Assembly (NCBI GenBank): GCA_039805565.1
Contig: JBDLTZ010000008.1
Location: forward strand, 1-23,532
DNA: 23,532 nucleotides
Source of the DNA: CALJIC01 sp039805565
Lineage (GTDB): Bacteria > Chloroflexota > Chloroflexia > Chloroflexales > Roseiflexaceae
Reading direction: 5' to 3'
Shown piece by piece: positions 8,006 to 14,075 of this stretch. The position numbers were made by a program, and so were the translations under genes. Position 1 is the stretch's first letter. Every line of letters begins with the position of its first letter. Below the pieces are notes generated by a model. That model was given only the letters and a program-made list of their open reading frames with translations, was not told where the DNA came from and did not search any database.

Positions 8006-8047
8006 GGAGGAGCATAAAAAGTTGTTCATTATGCTCCGCCTTTATTC
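8006..8047 (+). terminator. Orphan terminator-like hairpin
   Basis: GGAGGAGCATAA (8006-8017) pairs with TTATGCTCCGCC (8029-8040), a 12-bp stem with one mismatch and an 11-nt loop. TTTATT follows on the + strand. No recognised + strand gene lies upstream within the gap, apart from a possible 10-codon ORF at 7985-8017. Confidence 0.6.
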
Positions 8048-8164
8048 ATATCATACGCATGATGATGATATGGGATGTCGGTTCGGTGGTGAACAGGCTG
8101 TCATATACCTGCCAGGTTTGCGGCCCGCTATCGTAGGCCCAGACAGATACATTGTCATTGTCAG

Positions 8165-8181
8165 AGTAGCCTTAGGCTACT
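8165..8181. promoter_or_regulatory. Perfect palindrome AGTAGCC-TTA-GGCTACT
   Basis: A 7-bp perfect inverted repeat with a 3-nt centre in the gap between the cpaE and Gfo/Idh rows. It could be an operator or a small hairpin. No promoter boxes were seen next to it. Confidence 0.35.
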
Positions 8182-8223
8182 ACTATGGCGGCAGGGCCGT
8201 TTTGGCCGGCTACCCGCAGGCCT

Positions 8224-8445
8224 CTACGTAGGTCCACGTCGCACATCAGGCGCACCACTGATCTGGTCATCACTCGACGCGGGGATGGTGCCGCTGGACA
8301 GGAGCTGCTCCGCGCGGGCAGCCCCGACGCTGAAGATGGCGATCGGGGCCAGGAGCGGCGTGGGGATGAAGGGGGACGCCGCCGGCGCCTGCTCAGGCCG
8401 AGCCGGCGGCGTCGCGAGGGGTGTCAGCCGTCGATTGAGCCCCAC
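8224..8445 (-). CDS. Possible small protein or gene remnant (73 aa)
   Basis: This open frame starts at ATG 8445 and overlaps the last 22 nt of the Gfo/Idh gene. I do not recognise the product. It is Pro/Ala-rich at the start, has a hydrophobic patch at about 27-43 (FIPTPLLAPIAIFSVGAA) and a polar end. The third codon positions are strongly G/C, as in real genes of this window. There is no clear ribosome site, only overlap with the upstream stop that might allow translational coupling. It could also be a decayed 3' remnant or chance. Confidence 0.25.
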   Translation of the reverse strand: MGLNRRLTPLATPPARPEQAPAASPFIPTPLLAPIAIFSVGAARAEQLLSSGTIPASSDDQISGAPDVRRGPT

Positions 8446-9533
8446 GCCAGGTCGGCGGGGAGCGGGGCGGGGCGCTCGCAGCTGCTCTCCAGCTCCACGT
8501 GGCGCCCATCGCGCGAGGCGTCATGGAAGGCGTGCATGAGGTCGAGCACGTGGTAGGCGAGCTCGCCCGAGGCGCGCTGCGGGCGGCCCTCGCGCAGCGC
8601 GTGGGCCATGTCGGCCACGCCGAGGCCGCGGCTGTTGAAGGGGTAGCTGTGGCTCAGCGGCACGTCCGACCACTCACGCTCGCCGGCGCGGCGCAGGCGC
8701 ACTGGCCCGCCGAAGGTGTTGGGGTCGGGCACCACGAGCGAGCCCTGGGTGCCGTAGATCTCGATCGGCGGCGGCGAGCTGGCGTGCACGTCGAAGCTGG
8801 TGACAAGCGTGGCCACTGGCCCGGCGGCGAAATCGATCACCCCGGCCACATGGGTCGGCACCTCGACGGCGATCGTCTGGCCGTGCTTGGGCTGGCTGGT
8901 GATAGTGCGCTCGGGGCGGGTGATGCGCGCCGAGCCGGTGACGCGCCGGGCGGGGCCGAGCAGCGCGACGAGCGCGGTAAGGTAGTAGGGCCCCATGTCG
9001 AACATCGGGCCGCCGCCGACCTGGTAGTAGAACTCGGGGCTGGGGTGCCAGCTCTCGTGGCCGGGGCAGAGCATGAAGGCCGAAGCGGCCACCGGCTCGC
9101 CGATCGCGCCCTCATCGATCAGCGCGCGGCACGTCTGGATCCCTGCGCCGAGGAAGGTGTCAGGCGCGCCGCCCACCATCAGGCCCTTGGCCCTGGCGAG
9201 CTGGAGCATGCGGCGGCCGTCCTCGCGGCTCACGGCCAGGGGCTTCTCGTTGTAGACGCTCTTGCCGGCCTCGAGCGCCTGGAGCGCCACCTCGGCGTGC
9301 GCGGCAGGGATCGTCAGGTTGATCACGATCTCGATCGACGGGTCGGCCAGGAGCTCGGCCACGGTGCAGGCCTTGGGGACGCCGTACTCCTCGGCGCGGG
9401 CGCGGGCGCGGTCCAGGTCGATGTCGGCCAGGGCGGCGATGTTCAGGATGTCGAGCTTGCGGCCGTTCTTCAGGTAGATGCCGCTGATGTTGCCGCAGCC
9501 GACGATGCCGACGTTGACGGGTTGGGGGGACAT
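8424..9533 (-). CDS. Gfo/Idh/MocA-family NAD(P)-dependent oxidoreductase
   Basis: Sugar or cyclitol dehydrogenase-type enzyme, 369 aa, cytoplasmic. The N-terminal Rossmann fold has the dinucleotide motif GIVGCGNIS (9-17) and an acidic residue after the second strand (ALADIDLDRA). The family signature EKP is at 96-98 (YNEKPLAVS). The C-terminal alpha/beta domain contains GGGPMFDMGPYY (173-184), where D179 and Y183/Y184 occupy the usual substrate-site positions. The start is ATG 9533, with AAGGAA 7 nt upstream. It lies 38 nt downstream of the DUF2203 gene and is probably cotranscribed with it. The substrate cannot be told from sequence. Confidence 0.92.
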   Translation of the reverse strand: MSPQPVNVGIVGCGNISGIYLKNGRKLDILNIAALADIDLDRARARAEEYGVPKACTVAELLADPSIEIVINLTIPAAHAEVALQALEAGKSVYNEKPLAVSREDGRRMLQLARAKGLMVGGAPDTFLGAGIQTCRALIDEGAIGEPVAASAFMLCPGHESWHPSPEFYYQVGGGPMFDMGPYYLTALVALLGPARRVTGSARITRPERTITSQPKHGQTIAVEVPTHVAGVIDFAAGPVATLVTSFDVHASSPPPIEIYGTQGSLVVPDPNTFGGPVRLRRAGEREWSDVPLSHSYPFNSRGLGVADMAHALREGRPQRASGELAYHVLDLMHAFHDASRDGRHVELESSCERPAPLPADLAWGSIDG

Positions 9534-9571
9534 AGAACGGTTCCTTAGATCAGCACGGAAACGAAGCGGGA

Positions 9572-9958
9572 CTACTCCTCGTCGATCGGCTGCCGCCCGG
9601 CGAAGCCTGCCTCGAGCGGGTGCCAGAACGCGACGCGCGGCTCGCCGTAGCGCCAGCAGAGGTAGACCTCGACGCCGTCGCGCAGGGCGCGGAAGTCCAC
9701 CAGGCAGGTCGCGGGGTCCTTGAGCTCGACGCCGAGGGTCTGGATGGCGAAGAGCGCATTCTGCGCGAGCACGATGTCGGCGGCGGCGGCGGCGAGCAGC
9801 GGGCCGCCGAGGTCGTTGCGCGGGGCACGGTCAAGGATGGCGACGACGTCGGCCTGGCGAGCGCTCAGGCGCTTCCAGGCGCGCACCAGAGTCGCGGCGT
9901 GGGGGCGCAGGGTCGGGAGCAGGGCGTTGGCCTCATCGACGGTAAAGTAGCGCGTCAT
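9572..9958 (-). CDS. DUF2203 family protein
   Basis: Small cytoplasmic protein of 128 aa in the uncharacterised DUF2203 family. The opening YFTVDEANALLPTLRP and the end LVDFRALRDGVEVYLCW, FWHPLEAGFAGRQPI are the family's conserved segments. ATG 9958 is chosen over the in-frame codon at 9997 because GGAGG (9966-9970) lies 7 nt upstream and the family begins with this MTRYFT-type sequence. It is first in a two-gene row with the Gfo/Idh enzyme. Function unknown. Confidence 0.88.
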   Translation of the reverse strand: MTRYFTVDEANALLPTLRPHAATLVRAWKRLSARQADVVAILDRAPRNDLGGPLLAAAAADIVLAQNALFAIQTLGVELKDPATCLVDFRALRDGVEVYLCWRYGEPRVAFWHPLEAGFAGRQPIDEE

Positions 9959-10012
9959 ACGCGATCCTCCGGCGAGGGGCGCGGGGGGCCGCGCCACGGT
10001 ATGGTCGCTGTC

Positions 10013-10021
10013 ATTATAGCA
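10013..10021 (-). promoter_or_regulatory. Extended -10 promoter for DUF2203/Gfo-Idh row
   Basis: On the minus strand TGC-TATAAT is a perfect -10 with the extended TGn motif. No good -35 is visible, as is common for extended -10 promoters. The predicted leader is about 50 nt. It is divergent from the aroK promoter. Confidence 0.6.
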
Positions 10022-10041
10022 CTGCGCGCCGCCGCGGCCCG

Positions 10042-10070
10042 TTGCGGGGGCGGGTGTTGTTTGGTACTAT
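10042..10070 (+). promoter_or_regulatory. Promoter of aroK, possibly giving a leaderless mRNA
   Basis: TTGCGG (10042-10047), 17 nt, then TACTAT (10065-10070), with an upstream TGG that makes it an extended -10. The predicted start of transcription (about 10077) falls on the ATG at 10078, and no Shine-Dalgarno precedes that codon. Confidence 0.5.
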
Positions 10071-10077
10071 GCCGCGC

Positions 10078-10644
10078 ATGGCAGACGACACACACCTATC
10101 ACACGACGCCATCGCGCTGGTGGGCCTGAGCGGCGCGGGTAAGTCCACTGTTGGGCGGCTGCTGGCTACGCTGCTCGGCTGGCGGCTGATGGACACCGAC
10201 GCGCTGGTGGTGCGGGAGGCCGGGCGCGAGATACCGGCGATCTTTGCGGACGAGGGGGAGCCCGGCTTCCGCGAGCGGGAGACGGCGGCGCTGCGCACAG
10301 CGCTGGACGAGGCGCCCTGCGTGGTTGCCACCGGCGGCGGGATCGTGCTGCGCGCGGAGAACCGGGCGCTGCTGCGCGAGCGGGCGCTGGTGGTATGGCT
10401 GGACGCCCCGACTGAGGCCCTGGTGGCGCGGCTGCTGGCCCACGATGAGGCGCGGCCGCTGCTGGCAGGAGAGGACCCGGCGGGACGTCTGGAGGGGCTG
10501 CGCGCGGCGCGAGGGGCGCTGTATGGCGAGCTGGCGCACGTGGTGGTGGCTACCGCAGGACGCTCGCCCGAGGCCATCTGCGACGAGGTGCTGCGGGTGC
10601 TAAGAGAGGCAGGGGAGGTCCAGGGAGGGCAGGGCTCTGCCTGA
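10078..10644 (+). CDS. aroK: Shikimate kinase
   Basis: Phosphorylates shikimate with ATP in the shikimate (aromatic amino acid) pathway; 188 aa in this reading. Walker A is GLSGAGKST (16-24), followed by the shikimate-binding region MDTDALV, the GEPGFRERE segment with its binding arginine, the ATGGGIVL loop, and a lid region with ARPLL. ATG 10078 (MADDTH...) is chosen because the upstream in-frame TTG 10042 and ATG 10069 lie inside the likely promoter. It may be translated from a leaderless message. A lipoprotein gene and aroB follow on the same strand, so two shikimate-pathway enzymes flank the lipoprotein. Confidence 0.92.
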   Translation: MADDTHLSHDAIALVGLSGAGKSTVGRLLATLLGWRLMDTDALVVREAGREIPAIFADEGEPGFRERETAALRTALDEAPCVVATGGGIVLRAENRALLRERALVVWLDAPTEALVARLLAHDEARPLLAGEDPAGRLEGLRAARGALYGELAHVVVATAGRSPEAICDEVLRVLREAGEVQGGQGSA

Positions 10645-10704
10645 AAACCTCTCCAGGCAACGAGTACTGGCGATGGTGCCGTATAAGGTAAAGAGGAGAC
10701 GCGC

Positions 10705-11649
10705 ATGCGGAAGCTGATAGATCTGGTGCGGCTGGCCATGCTGGCGGCGGTGATGACGGCGTGCGGTGGGCCGGCGGCGGCTGTGCCTACCCCGGCCCCC
10801 ACGGCCACGCCCGTGCCGCCCACGGCCACGCCCGTGCCGCCCACGGCCACGCCCGCGCCGCCCACGGCCACGCCCGCGCCGGCGGCACAGGGCGGTGACG
10901 CGGCCGCGGCGATCACCGCGGGCCTCGAGCAGGTGAAGCAGGCCGATACCTACCGCGTGTCGATGGCGATGAGCGCCAGCGGCAATGCGGTGCAGGGGCA
11001 GGCGGCAGGTGGCAGCGGGCCGGTGCAGCTGATCGCCGTCGAGGGTGATGTGGCCGGCGAGGACTCGCGGCTGAGGCTGAGCGGGCTGTTCAGCGCCTTT
11101 ATGGGCGCAGATCCCACCACTGGCCTGGAGATGATCAGCGTCGGCGGCACGAGCTATGTGCGCGGCCCTGCCCCGCTGCTTGGTGCGGCTGAGGCGGCCT
11201 GGTACGAGCTCCCGGCCGACGGCAGCAGCCCCGTGAGCTCCATCGAGCCCGGCCAGATCGTCGGCGGGCTCACCGGGAGCGATATGGACCTCTCGGGCTT
11301 CACGGCGGCGGGCGAGGAGGAGCTGGACGGCCAGCGCTGCCAGGTGTACGCCGGCGACAGGGAGGCCACGATGCGGGCCTTCGAGACGGTCGGCGAGCAG
11401 GGTCTGCCCGGGCCGCAGGGCTTCTCCGAGGTGGAGCGGGCTGAGCTGAAGTTCTGGGTCTGCGAGGACGGCTACTTCCACCAGCTCGTGCTCGATATGG
11501 AGGGGCTGCCAGAGGGCCAGACTGAGCCCGTGGCCTACACCATCGAGCTGCGGATGTACGACTTCGACGCTGACATCCGCGTCGAGGCCCCGGCCGACGC
11601 CCAGCCGCTTCAGGTCCCCGGCCTGGAGCTGCCGACGCCGACGCCGTAG
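10705..11649 (+). CDS. Lipoprotein, LppX/LprG-like
   Basis: Exported, membrane-anchored protein of 314 aa. A short signal peptide (RKLIDLVRLAMLAAVMTAC) ends in a lipobox with Cys20. A Pro/Thr linker with four 7-residue repeats PTATPVP (about 30-60) follows. The folded part (about 64-305) has the beta-rich pattern of LppX/LprAFG-type lipoproteins: DTYRVSMAMSASG near its start, a GTSYVRG strand with WYELPADG, and FWVCEDGYFHQLVLDMEG. This family assignment is from overall pattern and is moderate. Two cysteines in the folded domain (in QRCQVY and WVCEDG) could form a disulfide. Start ATG 10705 has GAGGAG 6 nt upstream. It sits between aroK and aroB with no obvious functional tie. Confidence 0.75.
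   Translation: MRKLIDLVRLAMLAAVMTACGGPAAAVPTPAPTATPVPPTATPVPPTATPAPPTATPAPAAQGGDAAAAITAGLEQVKQADTYRVSMAMSASGNAVQGQAAGGSGPVQLIAVEGDVAGEDSRLRLSGLFSAFMGADPTTGLEMISVGGTSYVRGPAPLLGAAEAAWYELPADGSSPVSSIEPGQIVGGLTGSDMDLSGFTAAGEEELDGQRCQVYAGDREATMRAFETVGEQGLPGPQGFSEVERAELKFWVCEDGYFHQLVLDMEGLPEGQTEPVAYTIELRMYDFDADIRVEAPADAQPLQVPGLELPTPTP
10798..10881 (+). repeat. Four 21-bp tandem repeats coding PTATPVP/PTATPAP
   Basis: Units begin at 10798, 10819, 10840 and 10861. The last two differ only by T to C, which gives Ala in place of Val. They encode the linker between the lipid anchor and the folded domain. Confidence 0.95.
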
Positions 11650-11709
11650 GAGGTCCTTCCCTCGCCATCTTATACGATTACGATACTTGAGAGAAGCACA
11701 GGAACGCAT

Positions 11710-12855
11710 ATGGATCCACTGATGGTACGAACCCCCGGCGGCAGCTACGAGGTGGTTGTCGGGCCGGGGGTGCTGGCGCAGCTGCCGGAGCGGCTGGCGG
11801 GCCTCGGGCGGCGTGGCGCGCTGTGGCTGGTGAGTGATGCCGCCGTGCACCATGCCTTCGGTGAGCCGCTCGAGGCCCAGCTGCGCGCCGCGGGCCTCGC
11901 TGTGCGCAGCTACGCCGTGCCATCGGGGGAGTCCAGCAAGGACCTCGCCGTTGTCTCGCAGCTATACGACTGGCTGATCGGCGGGGGCGTCGAGCGGCGT
12001 GACACGGTGCTGGCGCTCGGCGGCGGCGTGGTCGGCGACCTGGCGGGCTTTGCGGCCGCCACCGTGCTGCGCGGCGTCGGCCTGGTGCAGCTCCCCACCA
12101 CGCTGCTCGCGATGGTGGACAGCGCCGTGGGCGGCAAGACCGGCGTCAACCACCCGCTCGGGAAGAACTTGATCGGGGCCTTCCACCAGCCGCTGCTGAC
12201 CCTGGCCGACACCGAGACCCTGGCGACGCTGCCGCCGCGCGAGCTGCGGAGCGGCTGGGCTGAGGTGATCAAGCACGCCGTGATCAGGGACGCTGGGCTG
12301 TTCGAGATGCTGGAGGCTGACGCACGACGGACGACAGACGACCGACAGCAGGCTGAGCCGTCAGTGCGCAGCGAGCGAGCTGCTCCGGCGGTCGGTGGGC
12401 GCTGGTCGGTCGTTGATGCGGCCCTCATCCGCCGCGCCGTCAAGGTCAAAGTGGACGTGGTCAATGTGGACGAGCGTGAGACGGGCGAGCGCATGCTGCT
12501 GAACTACGGCCACACCCTCGGCCACGCGGTCGAGGCTGCCGCCGGCTACGGCTCGCTGCTGCACGGCGAGGCGGTAGCGATCGGCATGCACCTCGAGGCG
12601 CGTCTGGCGCAGCTGCACGGCCTGGTGGATGCCGCGATGGTGGCACGGCAGCGGGCGCTGCTCGAGGCCTACGGGTTGCCGACGCGCGTGCCGGACGGGA
12701 TGGATGATGAGGAGCTGTTGGCGCTCACGCTGCGCGACAAGAAGGTGCGCGCGGGCAAGGTGCGCTGGGCGCTTGCCACCGGAATAGGCTCCGCCGCTGT
12801 ACGCGACGACGTGCCCGAGTCGCTGGTGCGGGAGGCGCTGCGCGGGGCGCGCTGA
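11710..12855 (+). CDS. aroB: 3-dehydroquinate synthase with a low-complexity insertion
   Basis: Converts DAHP to 3-dehydroquinate (second shikimate-pathway step) using NAD and a divalent metal; 381 aa, against about 360 usually. NAD-binding GGGVVGD (104-110), DSAVGGKTG (137-145), metal ligands E185 (GWAEVIKHA), H268 (NYGHTLGHA) and H285 (LHGEAVA) are all present. Residues about 204-237 (12319-12420), between LFEMLEAD and ALIRRAVKVK, are Arg/Asp/Ser/Ala-rich. They replace a normally shorter helical loop and add about 20 residues. The DNA there is a mirrored 7-nt array. Because catalytic residues are intact the enzyme is probably active. Start ATG 11710 has AGGAA 5 nt upstream. Confidence 0.94.
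   Translation: MDPLMVRTPGGSYEVVVGPGVLAQLPERLAGLGRRGALWLVSDAAVHHAFGEPLEAQLRAAGLAVRSYAVPSGESSKDLAVVSQLYDWLIGGGVERRDTVLALGGGVVGDLAGFAAATVLRGVGLVQLPTTLLAMVDSAVGGKTGVNHPLGKNLIGAFHQPLLTLADTETLATLPPRELRSGWAEVIKHAVIRDAGLFEMLEADARRTTDDRQQAEPSVRSERAAPAVGGRWSVVDAALIRRAVKVKVDVVNVDERETGERMLLNYGHTLGHAVEAAAGYGSLLHGEAVAIGMHLEARLAQLHGLVDAAMVARQRALLEAYGLPTRVPDGMDDEELLALTLRDKKVRAGKVRWALATGIGSAAVRDDVPESLVREALRGAR
12324..12417. repeat. Mirrored heptamer array inside aroB
   Basis: Left units are ACGACGG, ACGACAG, ACGACCG, ACAGCAG (12324-12351). Right units are GGTCGGT, GGGCGCT, GGTCGGT, CGTTGAT (12390-12417), whose reverse complements are ACCGACC-like. 12338-12346 pairs perfectly with 12405-12413 (9 bp). The inserted length keeps the aroB frame. 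Confidence 0.7.
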
Positions 12856-12879
12856 GGGGAGGCTGAGCCAGTATCACGG

Positions 12880-12928
12880 GCGGGGGTGGGGGGCTATCGC
12901 GATAGTGCGGCTCCCTCACCCCCGCTTT
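12880..12928 (+). terminator. Terminator after aroB
   Basis: GCGGGGGTG (12880-12888) pairs perfectly with CACCCCCGC (12917-12925); further G-C pairs continue inward, and TTT follows. The loop region holds a perfect 12-bp palindrome CTATCGCGATAG (12894-12905). Confidence 0.65.
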
Positions 12929-13228
12929 GCTGTCTGTCGATCATCGTGCGCCGCGGTAGCGCAGGTCCCACCAGCACCCGAGGCCCTTCAGCGACCCGGC
13001 CACGCGGACCACGACAGCCTTCTGGTTGCTCGCGCCGTACGTTTCATCTGGCGCAATCATAGGCGTTGTGGCTCTCCCGCGCATCGTGGGAACTGCGTAA
13101 GCGCGCTACGTATTCTCGTGACGTAGCAGAGGTCGGGATGGTGCGGCCCTCCCGCGAGAAACCCCACGCCGTAGGGGCGCGGCAGCGTCCCCACGGCGTA
13201 AACATATTAAAACGGTTTCTTCTGTTTT
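12926..13228. other. Gene-free stretch with several hairpins upstream of sufR
   Basis: No coding frame here is convincing. Predicted stems: 13009-13019 with 13063-13072 (10 bp with one bulge, enclosing GCGCC 13033-13037 / GGCGC 13051-13055), GCTACGT 13105-13111 / ACGTAGC 13121-13127 (9-nt loop), and 13166-13177 with 13189-13199 (11 bp with a bulged A). The last also contains direct repeats CCCCACGCCGTA (13162-13173) and CCCCACGGCGTA (13189-13200). It may be a structured RNA or regulator sites for the suf promoter. Confidence 0.45.
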
Positions 13229-13230
13229 TA

Positions 13231-13260
13231 TTGGACAATCAGTGCAGAATGGAGTATACT
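13231..13260 (+). promoter_or_regulatory. suf operon promoter
   Basis: TTGGACA (13231-13237) is followed after 17 nt by TATACT (13255-13260), preceded by an A/T-rich run (13200-13230). Transcription would start near 13267, about 23 nt before sufR. The -35 lies within the inverted repeat ATTG-GA-CAAT (13230-13239). TCAGT (13239-13243) and ACTGA (13258-13262) form a second inverted repeat across the -10. Both are candidate SufR operators. Confidence 0.7.
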
Positions 13261-13289
13261 GACGCACAGCGAACGCACAGGAGCCTGTT

Positions 13290-13931
13290 ATGACTGTGAC
13301 GCCCTACGGGCCGGAGACTCAGGCGGGAAAGATCCTCACCTACCTCCAGCGCCACGGCGAGGCCACTGTGAGGGACCTCGAGGAGCTGCTCGGCATCAGC
13401 ACCACAGCCGTACGCGAGCACCTGACGCACCTCGAGGTCAAGGACCTGCTGGCCACCAGGCTGGCGCGAAGCGGGCCGGGGCGGCCGCGGCTGGTTTACT
13501 TTCTGACAGCGCGGGCCCAGGAGCTCTTCCCGAAAGAGTACGATACGCTGGTGACATTGCTCATGCGCGAGATCGCCAGCCGCGAGGGGCCCGACCGGCT
13601 GCAGGTGCTGCTCGACGCAGTGGCGGCGCGGCTAGCCGAGGAGTACCGCGGCCAGATTGACGGTGGCGACATCGCGGCGCGGCTGGCCGCCCTGCGGGAT
13701 GCCATGGAGGCGCGCGGCATCCCCGCCGAGGTTCAATCCTCGGGCGAGGGGTTCCAGGTCTTCGCCTGCCCCTACCTCGATGTGGCGCAGGAGCACGCCG
13801 CCGTCTGCACCATGGAGCGTCGTATGCTGGAGAGCCTGCTCGGCGAGGCCATCCAGCTCGAGGGCACCATCCGCGAAGGGCACCGTAGCTGCAGCTTCAT
13901 GCTCGCGCGGCCATCCCAAGGTGCCGAGTAA
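13290..13931 (+). CDS. sufR: SufR-type Fe-S transcriptional regulator of the suf operon
   Basis: DNA-binding regulator expected to repress suf genes while it holds an Fe-S cluster; 213 aa. The N-terminal winged helix (about 12-75) has TVRDLEELLGISTTAVREHLTHLEV, then the basic wing SGPGRPRLVYFL. The C-terminal domain has three cysteines at C160 (CPYLDVAQEH), C173 (AVCTMERR) and C201 (HRSCSFML), spaced C-x12-C-x27-C. As I recall, this is the ligand spacing of actinobacterial SufR with a [2Fe-2S] cluster. The additional middle cysteine of cyanobacterial SufR is alanine here (A187). Start ATG 13290 has AGGAG 6 nt upstream. It is the first gene after the suf promoter and so probably regulates itself. 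Confidence 0.88.
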   Translation: MTVTPYGPETQAGKILTYLQRHGEATVRDLEELLGISTTAVREHLTHLEVKDLLATRLARSGPGRPRLVYFLTARAQELFPKEYDTLVTLLMREIASREGPDRLQVLLDAVAARLAEEYRGQIDGGDIAARLAALRDAMEARGIPAEVQSSGEGFQVFACPYLDVAQEHAAVCTMERRMLESLLGEAIQLEGTIREGHRSCSFMLARPSQGAE

Positions 13932-14075
13932 TACGTAGGTCTTGTAGATTTGCTCGGTGCGTGTGCGCCACTGCAGAGCGGTGGTGTGGTCAAGCTCCCA
14001 GAGAACAACAGCTCGGCCTTCTACTAAGGCTGTCTTTGTCGGAAAACATAACATCTGCGAAAAGTACAGGGGGAA

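Larger units (their letters stand above)
7842..8423. other. 580-nt gap without a convincing gene
   Basis: This lies between two minus-strand rows. Bases 7960-8060 are much more AT-rich than the surroundings and hold an extended -10 motif, a 10-codon ORF and a terminator-like hairpin (listed separately). A perfect 7-bp palindrome lies at 8165-8181. The part from 8224 on has a possible 73-aa frame on the minus strand. The + frame across 7884-8231 has mixed composition with no motif and is not called. Confidence 0.6.

Noticed and set aside
7884..8231. 115-aa + strand frame in the 7842-8423 gap
   Set aside because: It crosses the AT-rich island and the hairpin, lacks a ribosome site and codon bias, and shows no motif.
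8499..9548. 349-aa + strand frame opposite the Gfo/Idh gene
   Set aside because: Antisense shadow; the minus-strand gene has GxGxxx, EKP and a good ribosome site.
12926..13289. Riboswitch or T-box for sufR
   Set aside because: The hairpins lie upstream of the promoter, not in the sufR leader, which is only about 23 nt.
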